From DASTOB01 sp035720425 (GTDB taxonomy: Bacteria > Chloroflexota > Limnocylindria > Limnocylindrales > CSP1-4): DNA of 11,497 nt. A program made the position numbers and the translations under genes. Shown piece by piece: positions 1-6,377 of the stretch. The notes under the pieces were generated by a model. That model was not told the DNA's origin. It did no database searches and worked only from the letters and a program-made list of their open reading frames with translations. Every line of letters begins with the position of its first letter. The first letter of the stretch is position 1. The DNA is taken from the NCBI GenBank assembly GCA_035720425.1, contig DASTOB010000023.1, forward strand, positions 1-11,497, in the 5' to 3' direction.

Positions 1-29
1 TCGGGTTCGGTCGGTCGGTTGCGGGTCAT
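1..29 (-). CDS. Start of a gene running off the left edge (possible anti-sigma factor)
   Basis: Only nine codons are visible (MTRNRPTEP). The ATG (29-27, minus strand) overlaps the TGA of the sigma-factor gene (28-26) as ATGA, the usual signature of translational coupling. In ECF sigma operons the gene placed this way is very often the cognate anti-sigma factor, commonly a zinc-finger membrane protein. Nothing in the nine residues confirms that identity, so the product is inferred purely from position. The start itself is supported only by the overlap. Confidence 0.4.
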
Positions 30-637
30 GCGGTCAACTCCTGGGGCTCGGCGCGACGGGCCGCCTCGTGGGCGGCGCGGAGGAGGGCGAGGCCGCGGTG
101 GACCTGCGCCTTGAGGGTGCCCTCCGGTTTCTCGAGGGCCGTTGACATCTCTGCGAACGACAGCCCGTCGACGTGGCGCAGCACGACGGGGATCCGGTAC
201 CGGGCCGGCAGTCCCGCCAGCAGCGCCGCCCAGTAGCCGATGCCCTCGCGCCCCTCGACCGTCGCGACCGGGTCGCCGTGCCCGGAATCGCCCGACAGGC
301 GCTCGTCGAGCGATCGGCCGTCCGGACCGGGCTGGTCGAGCGATGCCGCGCGCGGCTCACGCCGCCGGGTTGCCCGGTTCCGCGCCAGGTTGAGGACGAT
401 GGCCGCCAGCCACGGCCGCAGGCGAAGGGCGCGGACCCGGTCGGACTCGTAGCTCGCCAGTGCCCGGTAGGCCCGGATCAGCGCGTCCTGGGCGATCTCC
501 TCGGCGTCGCGCGGATCACCGACGACGCGCAGGGCGATCGAGTAGAGCCGATCCTGGTGGGTCACGACGAGCGCCTCGAACGCGGTGTCGAGGTCGTCGG
601 CCAGGCGGCTCGTCAGATCTTCGTCCATCGACACCAT
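26..637 (-). CDS. ECF-family RNA polymerase sigma factor (sigma-70 regions 2 and 4)
   Basis: A 203-residue extracytoplasmic-function sigma factor that would direct RNA polymerase to a small regulon. Region 2 lies at about residues 17-90, with the polymerase-binding and -10-recognition helices (DAEEIAQDALIRAYRAL, then PWLAAIVLNLARNRATRRR). A Pro/Gly/Asp-rich linker covers about 95-130. Region 4 lies at about 132-188 (LPARYRIPVVLRHVDGLSF, then a helix-turn-helix ending GTLKAQVHRGLALLR). There is no region 1 or 3, and the length is normal for the family. The reading frame stays open far upstream, so the start is uncertain: ATGs at 667, 637 and 628 are all possible, and none has a clear Shine-Dalgarno sequence. 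I chose 637. The gene diverges from the methyltransferase at 704. Its stop overlaps the next minus-strand gene, so a sigma/anti-sigma pair is likely. The inducing signal cannot be read from the sequence. Confidence 0.9.
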   Translation of the reverse strand: MVSMDEDLTSRLADDLDTAFEALVVTHQDRLYSIALRVVGDPRDAEEIAQDALIRAYRALASYESDRVRALRLRPWLAAIVLNLARNRATRRREPRAASLDQPGPDGRSLDERLSGDSGHGDPVATVEGREGIGYWAALLAGLPARYRIPVVLRHVDGLSFAEMSTALEKPEGTLKAQVHRGLALLRAAHEAARRAEPQELTA

Positions 638-689
638 GTAACACCGATGTCGAGCCCGCGGTTGCATCGAGTCGGCGCTGGCACCGTGC

Positions 690-695
690 GACAAT
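690..695 (+). promoter_or_regulatory. Candidate extended -10 element for the methyltransferase gene
   Basis: GACAAT, preceded by TGC (extended -10 style), ends 8 nt before the ATG at 704. No good -35 hexamer is visible at normal spacing. The position would put the transcription start at or next to the start codon, as at other genes in this window. Confidence 0.4.
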
Positions 696-703
696 CGCCG
701 GCG

Positions 704-1726
704 ATGCGCGACGACGACCGGTTCGACGAGTTCATCGCCAGCCTCGGCGGATTTCATCGCGCCTGGCTCGTCTACCTCGGCCTCGAGCTCGGCCTGTTCG
801 AACGGTTGCACGCGGGCGGCGAGCGCGGCCTGACGGCCGCAGAACTGGCGGGCGAAACGGTGACCAGGCAGGAGCCCGTCGACGTCTGGGCATGGGCCGC
901 CGAGGCACACGGGCTCGTCGACGCCGTCGACGGGCGCCTCGTGCTCGACCCGGCGGTCGCCGCGATCCTCCTCGACCAGGGCCGGCCCGAGTACCTGGGC
1001 GGGCAGTTCGTCCACACCGTCGTGGCGAGCATGGACTGGGACGGCCTGGCCGGGTTCTTTCGGACCGGCGTCCCCCGGCGGGATCGCCCGGACCGCTACC
1101 GCGCGGCGATCGAGCGGCTGACCGTCCAGGACATCGCCGTCTTCTTCCAGGAGGTCCTCGCCTCGGTACCGCAGCTGGTCGCCGACCTGGCGGCCGGTGG
1201 CCGCGTGCTCGACGTCCATTGCGGGGGTGGACGCTGGCTCATCGCCATGGCACGGCGGTTCCGGGGCGTCCACGGCGTCGGCGTCGAGTTCGAAGTGGAC
1301 TCCGTGGCGCGGGCGCGGGCGAACGTCGAGGCGGAGGGTCTCGCGGATCGGATCACGATCGAGCACGCGGACGTCACGGCGGCGGGCCACGCCGGCGAGT
1401 TCGACCTCGCCTATTTCCAGTACGCGCTCCACCAGCTGCCGGACCCGCCAGCGAGCCTGCGGGCGGCGTGGGCCGCATTGCGCCCGGGCGGGCGCTTGCT
1501 CGTGCTCGACTGGCCGCTACCGTCGACGGAGGAGGAGCAGCGAAGCCGGCACGGCGAGCTCATCGCCGGCATCCAGCTCGACGAGGTCTATGGCGGGACC
1601 CGCCTCGTGACGCGCGAGCAGTTCCTCGCCTGGTTCGCCGCGGCCGGGCTGCCGGAGCCGCGCGTGCTCGAGCTGCCGTCCGGCGCGTCAGCCTTCCTCG
1701 CGGAACACGCGGTCGCTACTCGCTGA
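704..1726 (+). CDS. SAM-dependent class I methyltransferase with N-terminal winged-helix-like domain
   Basis: A 340-residue two-domain methyltransferase. The N-terminal part (about residues 1-100) looks like the dimerisation/winged-helix domain of O-methyltransferase-type enzymes: helical, with LGLELGLFERL, then GLTAAELAGE, then a short strand pair VDAVDGRLVLDPA. The Rossmann domain carries SAM-binding motif I, VLDVHCGGGRW (168-178), an acidic partner about 20 residues on (GVGVEFEVD), a second acidic site (IEHADVT), and the post-motif segment LRPGGRLLVLDW. Motif I has Cys and His where Gly/Ala is common, but the GxGG turn is intact. The substrate is unknown; small aromatics or lipids are possible for this fold. 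The ATG at 704 follows a -10-like element directly, which decides the start; the frame is open further upstream but overlaps the divergent promoter region. The 3' end overlaps the convergent cupredoxin gene by 11 bp. Confidence 0.85.
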   Translation: MRDDDRFDEFIASLGGFHRAWLVYLGLELGLFERLHAGGERGLTAAELAGETVTRQEPVDVWAWAAEAHGLVDAVDGRLVLDPAVAAILLDQGRPEYLGGQFVHTVVASMDWDGLAGFFRTGVPRRDRPDRYRAAIERLTVQDIAVFFQEVLASVPQLVADLAAGGRVLDVHCGGGRWLIAMARRFRGVHGVGVEFEVDSVARARANVEAEGLADRITIEHADVTAAGHAGEFDLAYFQYALHQLPDPPASLRAAWAALRPGGRLLVLDWPLPSTEEEQRSRHGELIAGIQLDEVYGGTRLVTREQFLAWFAAAGLPEPRVLELPSGASAFLAEHAVATR

Positions 1727-2129
1727 TCTCGATCGTTCCCTTCATCGTGGGATGGACGGCGCAGTGGAACGGGTAGGTCCCGGCGGCGCTGAACGAGATC
1801 GCACCGCTCTGCCCGGCGGCAAGCTGTGCCGTCGCACAGGCGCTGTGATCGTCGAGGGTTGCCGTGTGCGGGGCGGAGCCGTCGTTCGTCCAGCTGATCA
1901 CGTCGCCGACTTTCGCGCTGACCGTCGCCGGGTCGAACTCGAAGTCGATGATCGACGCGGTCACGGTGCCGGTCGCGGTCGACGGGGCGCACGGGTCACC
2001 GGCCGCCGACGGCTCGCCGGGCGACGGCTCGGCCGCGGAGGGCGCCGGGGAGGCACCGCCGCCGCACGCGGCGAGCGCGAGCATCGCGGCAGCGGCAAGG
2101 GCGGAACGGGCAGTCAGGGTTCGTCGCAT
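1716..2129 (-). CDS. Cupredoxin (plastocyanin/amicyanin-like) lipoprotein
   Basis: A 137-residue exported blue-copper-type protein. Residues 1-22 form a lipoprotein signal peptide with an Arg-rich start, a hydrophobic core and a lipobox LAAC (Cys22 the lipidation site). A Pro/Ser/Ala/Glu-rich tether spans about 23-50. The cupredoxin fold covers about 53-137: ASIIDFEFDPATVSAKVGD, SWTNDGSAPHT and YPFHCAVHPTMKGTI. The expected type 1 copper ligands are all present: His88, Cys123, His126 and Met129. The short C-x-x-H-x-x-M loop is the amicyanin-like spacing. Cys47 and Cys98 could form a disulfide. It would shuttle electrons or hold copper at the outer face of the membrane; the partner is unknown. 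ATG 2129 is preferred over an in-frame GTG at 2144 because a Shine-Dalgarno GAGGT stands 8 nt before it. The gene is convergent with the methyltransferase and divergent from the GNAT gene. Confidence 0.9.
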   Translation of the reverse strand: MRRTLTARSALAAAAMLALAACGGGASPAPSAAEPSPGEPSAAGDPCAPSTATGTVTASIIDFEFDPATVSAKVGDVISWTNDGSAPHTATLDDHSACATAQLAAGQSGAISFSAAGTYPFHCAVHPTMKGTIEISE

Positions 2130-2137
2130 GGGGAGGT

Positions 2138-2142
2138 ACCTC
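2138..2142 (-). promoter_or_regulatory. Ribosome-binding site of the cupredoxin gene
   Basis: GAGGT on the minus strand ends 8 nt before the ATG at 2129. It overlaps the alternative GTG start (2144-2142), which makes the ATG the better start. This is one of the few clear Shine-Dalgarno sequences in the window, so this mRNA probably has a leader. Confidence 0.55.
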
Positions 2143-2222
2143 ACAGCTCGGGGGACGGAGCGGCGATCCCGGACCGCATCCGACAGAACGATACGCCGGA
2201 CGGCCGAAGAGCGGTTTCAGCG

Positions 2223-2230
2223 GCTATCGT
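2223..2230 (+). promoter_or_regulatory. Candidate -10 element (GCTATCGT) for the GNAT operon
   Basis: The hexamer TATCGT (2225-2230) fits TAnnnT and ends 9 nt before the ATG at 2240. No Shine-Dalgarno sequence lies between them. It matches the GCTAnnnT arrangement seen before 8959, 10072 and 10706. Confidence 0.45.
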
Positions 2231-2239
2231 TGCCCGACC

Positions 2240-3079
2240 ATGGTCGTCAACGGTCTCGACGTCGAGACGCTCCTGTTCCTCGAACGGCACGAGACGAGGG
2301 TGCACGCGATCCCGGCCCGGCAGGTCCGGGACCTCGGCGATGCCGTCCTGCTCCACGATCCGTTCGACCGGGAGCCGTTCTGGAACCGCGTCGCGGCGAT
2401 CCGCTGGCCGGCCGACGGACGGGCGTTCGATCGACGCGTCGATGAGACCATCATGCTGTTTGCGACGCTGGACCGGCTCCCGCACCTGTGGCCGAGACCG
2501 ATCCTGCGCGAACCGGCCGACATCGTCGAACGCCTCCTGGCCGCCGGGTTCGACGACGTCGGGGCGGGCATGATCATGGTCCTCGATCGCCCCGACGTCC
2601 TGGCCCGGCGCGACCGTCAGACCGACGGATCGGTGACGGTCGAACGGCTCCACGCGGTCGCCGGGCCGGCCGCTCGGATGGCCGCGGCCGATGTCGCCCT
2701 CGTCCTCGTCGAGGCGTTCGAGGCGGAGCCGGAACGGCGGCCGTCGATCGAGGCGGAGACACTGGCCTGGCTCGACCACCCGGACCTCCACGTGTGCCTG
2801 ATCCGGGTCGACGGCGAACCCGCCGCGGTCGCCAAGCGCGCGACCTTCGACGGTGCGACGTACCTGTCCTCGATCGGCACCCGCCCGGCGTTCCGGGGTA
2901 GAGGCCTCGGCGGCCTCGTCACCGCGATCGCGGCGGCTGACGGGATCTCCGACGGCAGCCGCTGGACCCATCTCGGGGTGTACAGCCGGAACGACGAGGC
3001 GCGACGGGTCTACGAGCGGCTCGGCTTCGCCCCGGTCGGGGGCGACGTGCCGGACCTCATCCTGCGGGGCGACCGATGA
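2240..3079 (+). CDS. GNAT-family N-acetyltransferase with extra N-terminal half
   Basis: A 279-residue protein whose C-terminal half is a GNAT domain transferring an acyl group from acyl-CoA to an unknown amine. Motif A is clear at about residues 213-225 (GTRPAFRGRGLGG), the R-G-x-G-x-G pyrophosphate-binding turn for CoA. It is followed by a helix, the strand WTHLGVYSRNDEARRVYERLGF (motif B, with the conserved Asn and Tyr) and a short C-terminal strand. The preceding strand LHVCLIRVDGEPAAVAKRATF is the usual beta-4 region. At 279 residues it is nearly twice a single GNAT domain. The first 130 residues (including PHLWPRPILREP and a helix DIVERLLAAGFDDV) could be a degenerate second GNAT lobe, but no motif A is visible there. 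The stop overlaps the next ATG as ATGA, so it is the first gene of a coupled run. Confidence 0.85.
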   Translation: MVVNGLDVETLLFLERHETRVHAIPARQVRDLGDAVLLHDPFDREPFWNRVAAIRWPADGRAFDRRVDETIMLFATLDRLPHLWPRPILREPADIVERLLAAGFDDVGAGMIMVLDRPDVLARRDRQTDGSVTVERLHAVAGPAARMAAADVALVLVEAFEAEPERRPSIEAETLAWLDHPDLHVCLIRVDGEPAAVAKRATFDGATYLSSIGTRPAFRGRGLGGLVTAIAAADGISDGSRWTHLGVYSRNDEARRVYERLGFAPVGGDVPDLILRGDR

Positions 3080-3582
3080 TCCCGGCGGCGGTGCCGCGCG
3101 GCGTCTTCGGACCGGCCATCGAGGCAGCGCTCGAGACGTCCGTCGCGCGGGTGGAGGCGTTCCTCGGCCCGATCGACGGGCTCGCCGTGGGCTGGGGAAC
3201 GGTCGACCAGGAGCGTGCGGCCCAGGGGCTGGGGTCCGACCGATCGACGGCGCCGCTCCCCGACGACGAGCTGCTCGGCGCGCGCTGCCTGTCGGTCGGG
3301 CCCACCGGGGACGACCTCCCGGTCGTGCTGCTCGAGCCGACCACGGAGGGTCGGCTCGCCGCCTCGCTCGCCCGGCACGGCGAGGGTCCGATCGTCCTCT
3401 ACCTCCTCGTCCCGGCCCGGACGATCGACCGCTTCCGCGTCGTCGCGCCCGCCTCCGGCGTGCACCTCTCCCGGCCCGCATCCGGGCCGTTCGGTCGCGC
3501 TGTCCTCGTCCTCGACGAGGCCGCCTGGGGGCCGCACGTCATCGTCGCCGCGGCCGCCGCGCGGGGTACCATCGGTCCGTGA
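3076..3582 (+). CDS. Conserved-looking hypothetical protein, 168 aa, between two GNAT genes
   Basis: I do not recognise this product with confidence. The reading frame is bounded by two overlaps (ATGA with the gene before, GTGA with the gene after), which supports it as a real, co-translated gene. The protein is soluble, with no signal peptide or membrane segment, and alternates strands and helices. Segments include IDGLAVGWGTVDQERAAQGLG, LLGARCLSVG, LPVVLLEPTTEGRLAASLARHGEG and PIVLYLLVP. The end, AWGPHVIVAAAA, is strand-like. The order of strands and the phrase VVLLEP...GRLAASLA recall VOC/glyoxalase-fold proteins, but no metal-ligand set is evident and this is a guess. Its tight coupling to two acetyltransferases suggests it acts with or is modified by one of them; that too is inference. 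Confidence 0.7.
   Translation: MIPAAVPRGVFGPAIEAALETSVARVEAFLGPIDGLAVGWGTVDQERAAQGLGSDRSTAPLPDDELLGARCLSVGPTGDDLPVVLLEPTTEGRLAASLARHGEGPIVLYLLVPARTIDRFRVVAPASGVHLSRPASGPFGRAVLVLDEAAWGPHVIVAAAAARGTIGP
3567..3572 (+). promoter_or_regulatory. Candidate internal -10 element before the second GNAT gene
   Basis: TACCAT lies at exactly -12 to -7 relative to the GTG at 3579, inside the 3' end of the preceding gene. It could give an extra leaderless transcript of the second GNAT and the kinase-like gene. Confidence 0.3.
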
Positions 3583-4025
3583 CGGACCAGGCGACCATCG
3601 TGCTCCGGGCCGCGACGGCCGACGACGCCGAGCGCATCGCGACGCTGTTCACCGACGAGGGCTATCCCGCCGGCCCCAGCGCGATCGTCGAGCGACTCGC
3701 CCGGTTCGACGGCCCGCTCGCGCGGGTGACCGTGGCGGACGTCGGCGGCGAGGTCATCGGCTTCGTCGCCTTTCATGCCCTGCCGCGTTTCGAGCATGAC
3801 GACTCGTTCGTCCGGATCCTCGCCCTCGTCGTCGATCCCGGGGTTCGGGAGCGGGGGATCGGTCGCCTGCTCATGGAGGAGGTCGAGCGGGCGGCGCGCG
3901 AGCTCGGGGCCGCGTTCGTCGAGGTGACCGCGGGCCACCATCGGCCGGATGCCCGGCACCTGTACGAGTCGCTCGGCTACGACGCGACCGTCACGGCCTA
4001 CCTGCGCAAGCGCCTCCCGGCCTGA
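3579..4025 (+). CDS. GNAT-family N-acetyltransferase (single domain)
   Basis: A 148-residue, full-length single GNAT domain that would transfer an acetyl group from acetyl-CoA to an unknown amine. It opens with the typical strand and helix IVLRAATADDAERIATLF. Motif A is LALVVDPGVRERGIGRLLMEEVERAAR (residues about 81-107), with the R90-x-x-G-x-G95 CoA pyrophosphate loop. The C-terminal part AFVEVTAGHHRPDARHLYESLGY carries Tyr129, the usual general acid position. The GTG at 3579 is chosen because its GTGA overlaps the stop of the previous gene and it lies immediately before the conserved first strand; the frame continues upstream but only as a shadow of the neighbouring gene. The kinase-like gene begins 15 nt downstream, so they are probably co-transcribed. 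Confidence 0.88.
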   Translation: MTDQATIVLRAATADDAERIATLFTDEGYPAGPSAIVERLARFDGPLARVTVADVGGEVIGFVAFHALPRFEHDDSFVRILALVVDPGVRERGIGRLLMEEVERAARELGAAFVEVTAGHHRPDARHLYESLGYDATVTAYLRKRLPA

Positions 4026-4040
4026 CGGGGCTCCCGGCAG

Positions 4041-5297
4041 ATGACCGGCGCATTCCCGCGCCTGCGCCTGCGCGAGAGCGCGGCGGAGCTGCTCGACCTG
4101 CCGTGGGAGCTGCCGCTCGCCCACTGGCCGGCGGGTGAGCATCTCTTCCGCGAGCTGCCGGTCGGCCCGTCGCGCCACCTCGTACGCTTCCTCGTCGTCG
4201 GCGGCTCCACGTTCGCGCTCAAGGAGCTGCCGCTCGAGATCGCCGTCCGCGAGTACGACGTCCTCCGCCATCTCGAGGACCTGGGACTCCCGGCCGTCGT
4301 CGCCGTCGGCGTGGCCGAGGAGCCGGAGCGTCGGACCGCCATCCTCGTGACCGAGTACCTCGCTCACTCCATGCAGTACCGGCGCCTGCTCATGCGCCTG
4401 CCGATGGGCCCGGGCGCCTATCGCGACCGCCTGCTTGACGCGATGGCCGGCCTGCTCGTGGAGCTCCACCGCGCCGGCGTGTACTGGGGCGACTGCTCGC
4501 TCGCCAACACGCTCTTCCGCCGGGACGCCGACAAGATCCAGGCGTACCTCGTGGACGCCGAGACGAGCGAGATCCACCCGTCCCTGTCGAACGGGCAGCG
4601 TGCCTACGACCTCGACATCCTCGTCGAGAACGTCGCCTTCGGCCTGGCCGATCTCGGCGCCTTCCAGGACCAGCTCGATCCGGACGACGCGATCGAGGCG
4701 GCCGAGAGCGTGCGCGACCGCTACACCGCCCTGTGGGACGAGCTCCACCTCGAGCCGGCCGTGGCGCCCGGCGACCGGCACGCGATCCGGGCCCGGGTGC
4801 GGCGCCTCAACGACCTCGGCTTCGCGGTCGAGGAGATCAGCGTGGAGCCGGCGCCGGGCGGGGCGGAGATGCACCTGCGGGTGGCCGTCTCGACCCGGCG
4901 CTTCCACGCCCGGGAGCTGGAGCGGCTGACCGGGCTCGTCACCCTCGAGGGCCAGGCGCGCCTGCTGCTCAACGACCTGCGCGAGTACGTCGCCTGGCTC
5001 GAGTTCCACGACGGGGGTCCGCTGACGGCGCGCGACGGCGCGGAGCGCTGGCTGTCGTCCGTGCTGACACCGTCGCTCGCCCGCCTCGTGCCGGCGATCG
5101 GTCCCGGACGGGATCCGATCCAGGCCTACTGCGACGTGCTCGAGACGAAGTGGATCCTGTCCGAGAACGCCGGCCAGGACGTGGGGCTCGAGGCGGCGAT
5201 CGTCGCGTATCTCGACCTCGGGGCTCCGGGTCCGGAGCAGGGGACCGGCCAATCGAGCGTCTCGCTCGACATCGACTGGACCGATGGCCTCGACTGA
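4041..5297 (+). CDS. DUF4032 protein with lipopolysaccharide-kinase-like (protein-kinase fold) N-terminal domain
   Basis: A 418-residue protein of the type found mainly in Actinomycetota and Chloroflexota and annotated as DUF4032. The N-terminal 200 residues follow the kinase fold of the WaaP/Kdo-kinase and RIO group. Lys61 sits in FALKELP (ATP-anchoring lysine), with Glu71 in the next helix (EIAVREYDVLRHL). HRAGVYWGDCSLANTLF contains catalytic-type Asp151 and Asn156. YLVDAE has Asp172 where DFG would be. The catalytic residues are intact, so phosphotransfer is plausible, but the substrate is unknown. The C-terminal half (about 230-400) is the DUF4032 part, with LETKWILSENAGQDVGLEAA near 367-386. 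There is no signal peptide or transmembrane segment. The start has only a weak upstream GGGG-type sequence. The gene sits 15 nt after the GNAT gene and about 100 nt before the ABC exporter. Confidence 0.82.
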   Translation: MTGAFPRLRLRESAAELLDLPWELPLAHWPAGEHLFRELPVGPSRHLVRFLVVGGSTFALKELPLEIAVREYDVLRHLEDLGLPAVVAVGVAEEPERRTAILVTEYLAHSMQYRRLLMRLPMGPGAYRDRLLDAMAGLLVELHRAGVYWGDCSLANTLFRRDADKIQAYLVDAETSEIHPSLSNGQRAYDLDILVENVAFGLADLGAFQDQLDPDDAIEAAESVRDRYTALWDELHLEPAVAPGDRHAIRARVRRLNDLGFAVEEISVEPAPGGAEMHLRVAVSTRRFHARELERLTGLVTLEGQARLLLNDLREYVAWLEFHDGGPLTARDGAERWLSSVLTPSLARLVPAIGPGRDPIQAYCDVLETKWILSENAGQDVGLEAAIVAYLDLGAPGPEQGTGQSSVSLDIDWTDGLD

Positions 5298-5399
5298 ACA
5301 TGGGCTCGCCAGTCGCGGGGTTCACGCGTGGGGACCGGTCCAGTGGTCGACCGGAAAGCGTCCGCTCGGACGGGGACGGGCTCCGTCCTGTATGGGACC

Positions 5400-6350
5400 A
5401 TGCCGGTCATGACGAGTGCTGTGACGACCGACCGTGACGCGGTGATCCGCGTCGCCGACCTCCACAAGACGTACGGCCAGACTCGGGCCGTCGACGGGGT
5501 GAGCTTCGAGGTTCGGCGCGGCGAGGTGTTCGGGCTGCTCGGTCCAAATGGAGCGGGCAAGACGACGACGGTGGAGATCCTCGAGGGCCTGCGCACCCCG
5601 GATTCGGGCGAGGCGTTCGTCCTCGGCCTCGACGTCCATCGGCACGCCGACGCGCTGAAGGCCCGCATCGGCGTCGCCCTCCAGACCGCGGCGCTCTACC
5701 CGAAGCTGACCGTCGTCGAGGTCCTCGAGCTGTTCCGGAGCTTCTACGGCCGCGGCCGCTCCGCCGCCGAGTTGATCGACATGCTCGACCTCGGCGAAAA
5801 GCGCACGACGCGGACGCAGGACCTCTCGGGTGGCCAGCGCCAGCGGCTCGCCGTCGCCCTCGCGCTCGTCAACGACCCCGAGCTCATCTTCCTCGACGAG
5901 CCCACGACGGGCATGGATCCGGCGGCACGGCGTTCGCTCTGGGACATCGTCGAATCGCTCCGCCGCGACGGCCGATCGATCCTCCTCACGACCCACTACA
6001 TGGAGGAGGCGGAGATCCTGTGCGACCGGATCGCGATCATGGACCACGGCCGCGTGCTCGAGACGGGGACCGTCACAGAGCTCGTGACGCGCCGCTTCCG
6101 CGAACGGTCCGTCCGGTTCGACCGAATCGACGCGCTCGATGACACGCGGCTCGCGGCGTTCGCCGGCGTGTCGTCGGTCAAGCACGAGGACGGCGAGGTG
6201 GTCCTGTTCACGGCCGACGTGCCGGCGACGATCGGCGCGCTCCTCGCGGCGGTCGATGCCCTCGGCCGGGAGCCCGAGAACCTCATGATCCGGCGGGCCA
6301 CGCTCGAGGACGTCTTCCTCGATCTGACCGGCCGCGCGCTCCGCGACTGA
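5400..6350 (+). CDS. ABC-2-type exporter ATP-binding protein (DrrA/CcmA-like)
   Basis: A 316-residue ATPase that would power the permease encoded next to it. All motifs are present: Walker A GPNGAGKTT (48-56), signature LSGGQRQR (from 142), Walker B LIFLDEP (162-168) followed by TTGMDPAAR, and the switch histidine His199 in TTHYMEEAE. The C-terminal about 90 residues (from the RFRERSVRF segment to RRATLEDVFLDLTGRAL) are the DUF4162-type tail common in daunorubicin-resistance-like and polysaccharide/lipid exporters. The frame is open to 5328, but the protein family begins near the strand VIRVADLHKTYGQ, so ATG 5400 or ATG 5409 is likely; neither has a clear Shine-Dalgarno sequence. The substrate is not predictable. 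The permease gene follows after 27 nt. Confidence 0.93.
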   Translation: MPVMTSAVTTDRDAVIRVADLHKTYGQTRAVDGVSFEVRRGEVFGLLGPNGAGKTTTVEILEGLRTPDSGEAFVLGLDVHRHADALKARIGVALQTAALYPKLTVVEVLELFRSFYGRGRSAAELIDMLDLGEKRTTRTQDLSGGQRQRLAVALALVNDPELIFLDEPTTGMDPAARRSLWDIVESLRRDGRSILLTTHYMEEAEILCDRIAIMDHGRVLETGTVTELVTRRFRERSVRFDRIDALDDTRLAAFAGVSSVKHEDGEVVLFTADVPATIGALLAAVDALGREPENLMIRRATLEDVFLDLTGRALRD

Positions 6351-6363
6351 CCGCCGACCCGAC

Positions 6364-6368
6364 GGAGA
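6364..6368 (+). promoter_or_regulatory. Ribosome-binding site of the ABC permease gene
   Basis: GGAGA about 9-10 nt before the ATG at 6378. It lies in the 27-nt gap after the ATPase gene and fits translation of a downstream cistron from a shared mRNA. Confidence 0.5.
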
Positions 6369-6377
6369 CCGACCCCG

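Noticed and set aside
631..650. Operator-like 10-bp direct repeat ACACC(n5)ACACC at the sigma-factor start
   Set aside because: Only five bases repeat exactly and one copy lies within the probable start codon region. Too weak to call.
638..1432. Upstream extension of the sigma-factor frame across the methyltransferase gene on the minus strand
   Set aside because: The extension is Asp/Val/Glu/Arg-rich shadow sequence opposite a well-recognised methyltransferase. The sigma domains begin only after position 637.
3399..5252. A 617-codon open frame on the minus strand
   Set aside because: It lies antisense to the second GNAT and the DUF4032 genes, which have clear motifs. Its own translation has no recognisable domain and the composition of a GC-rich shadow.
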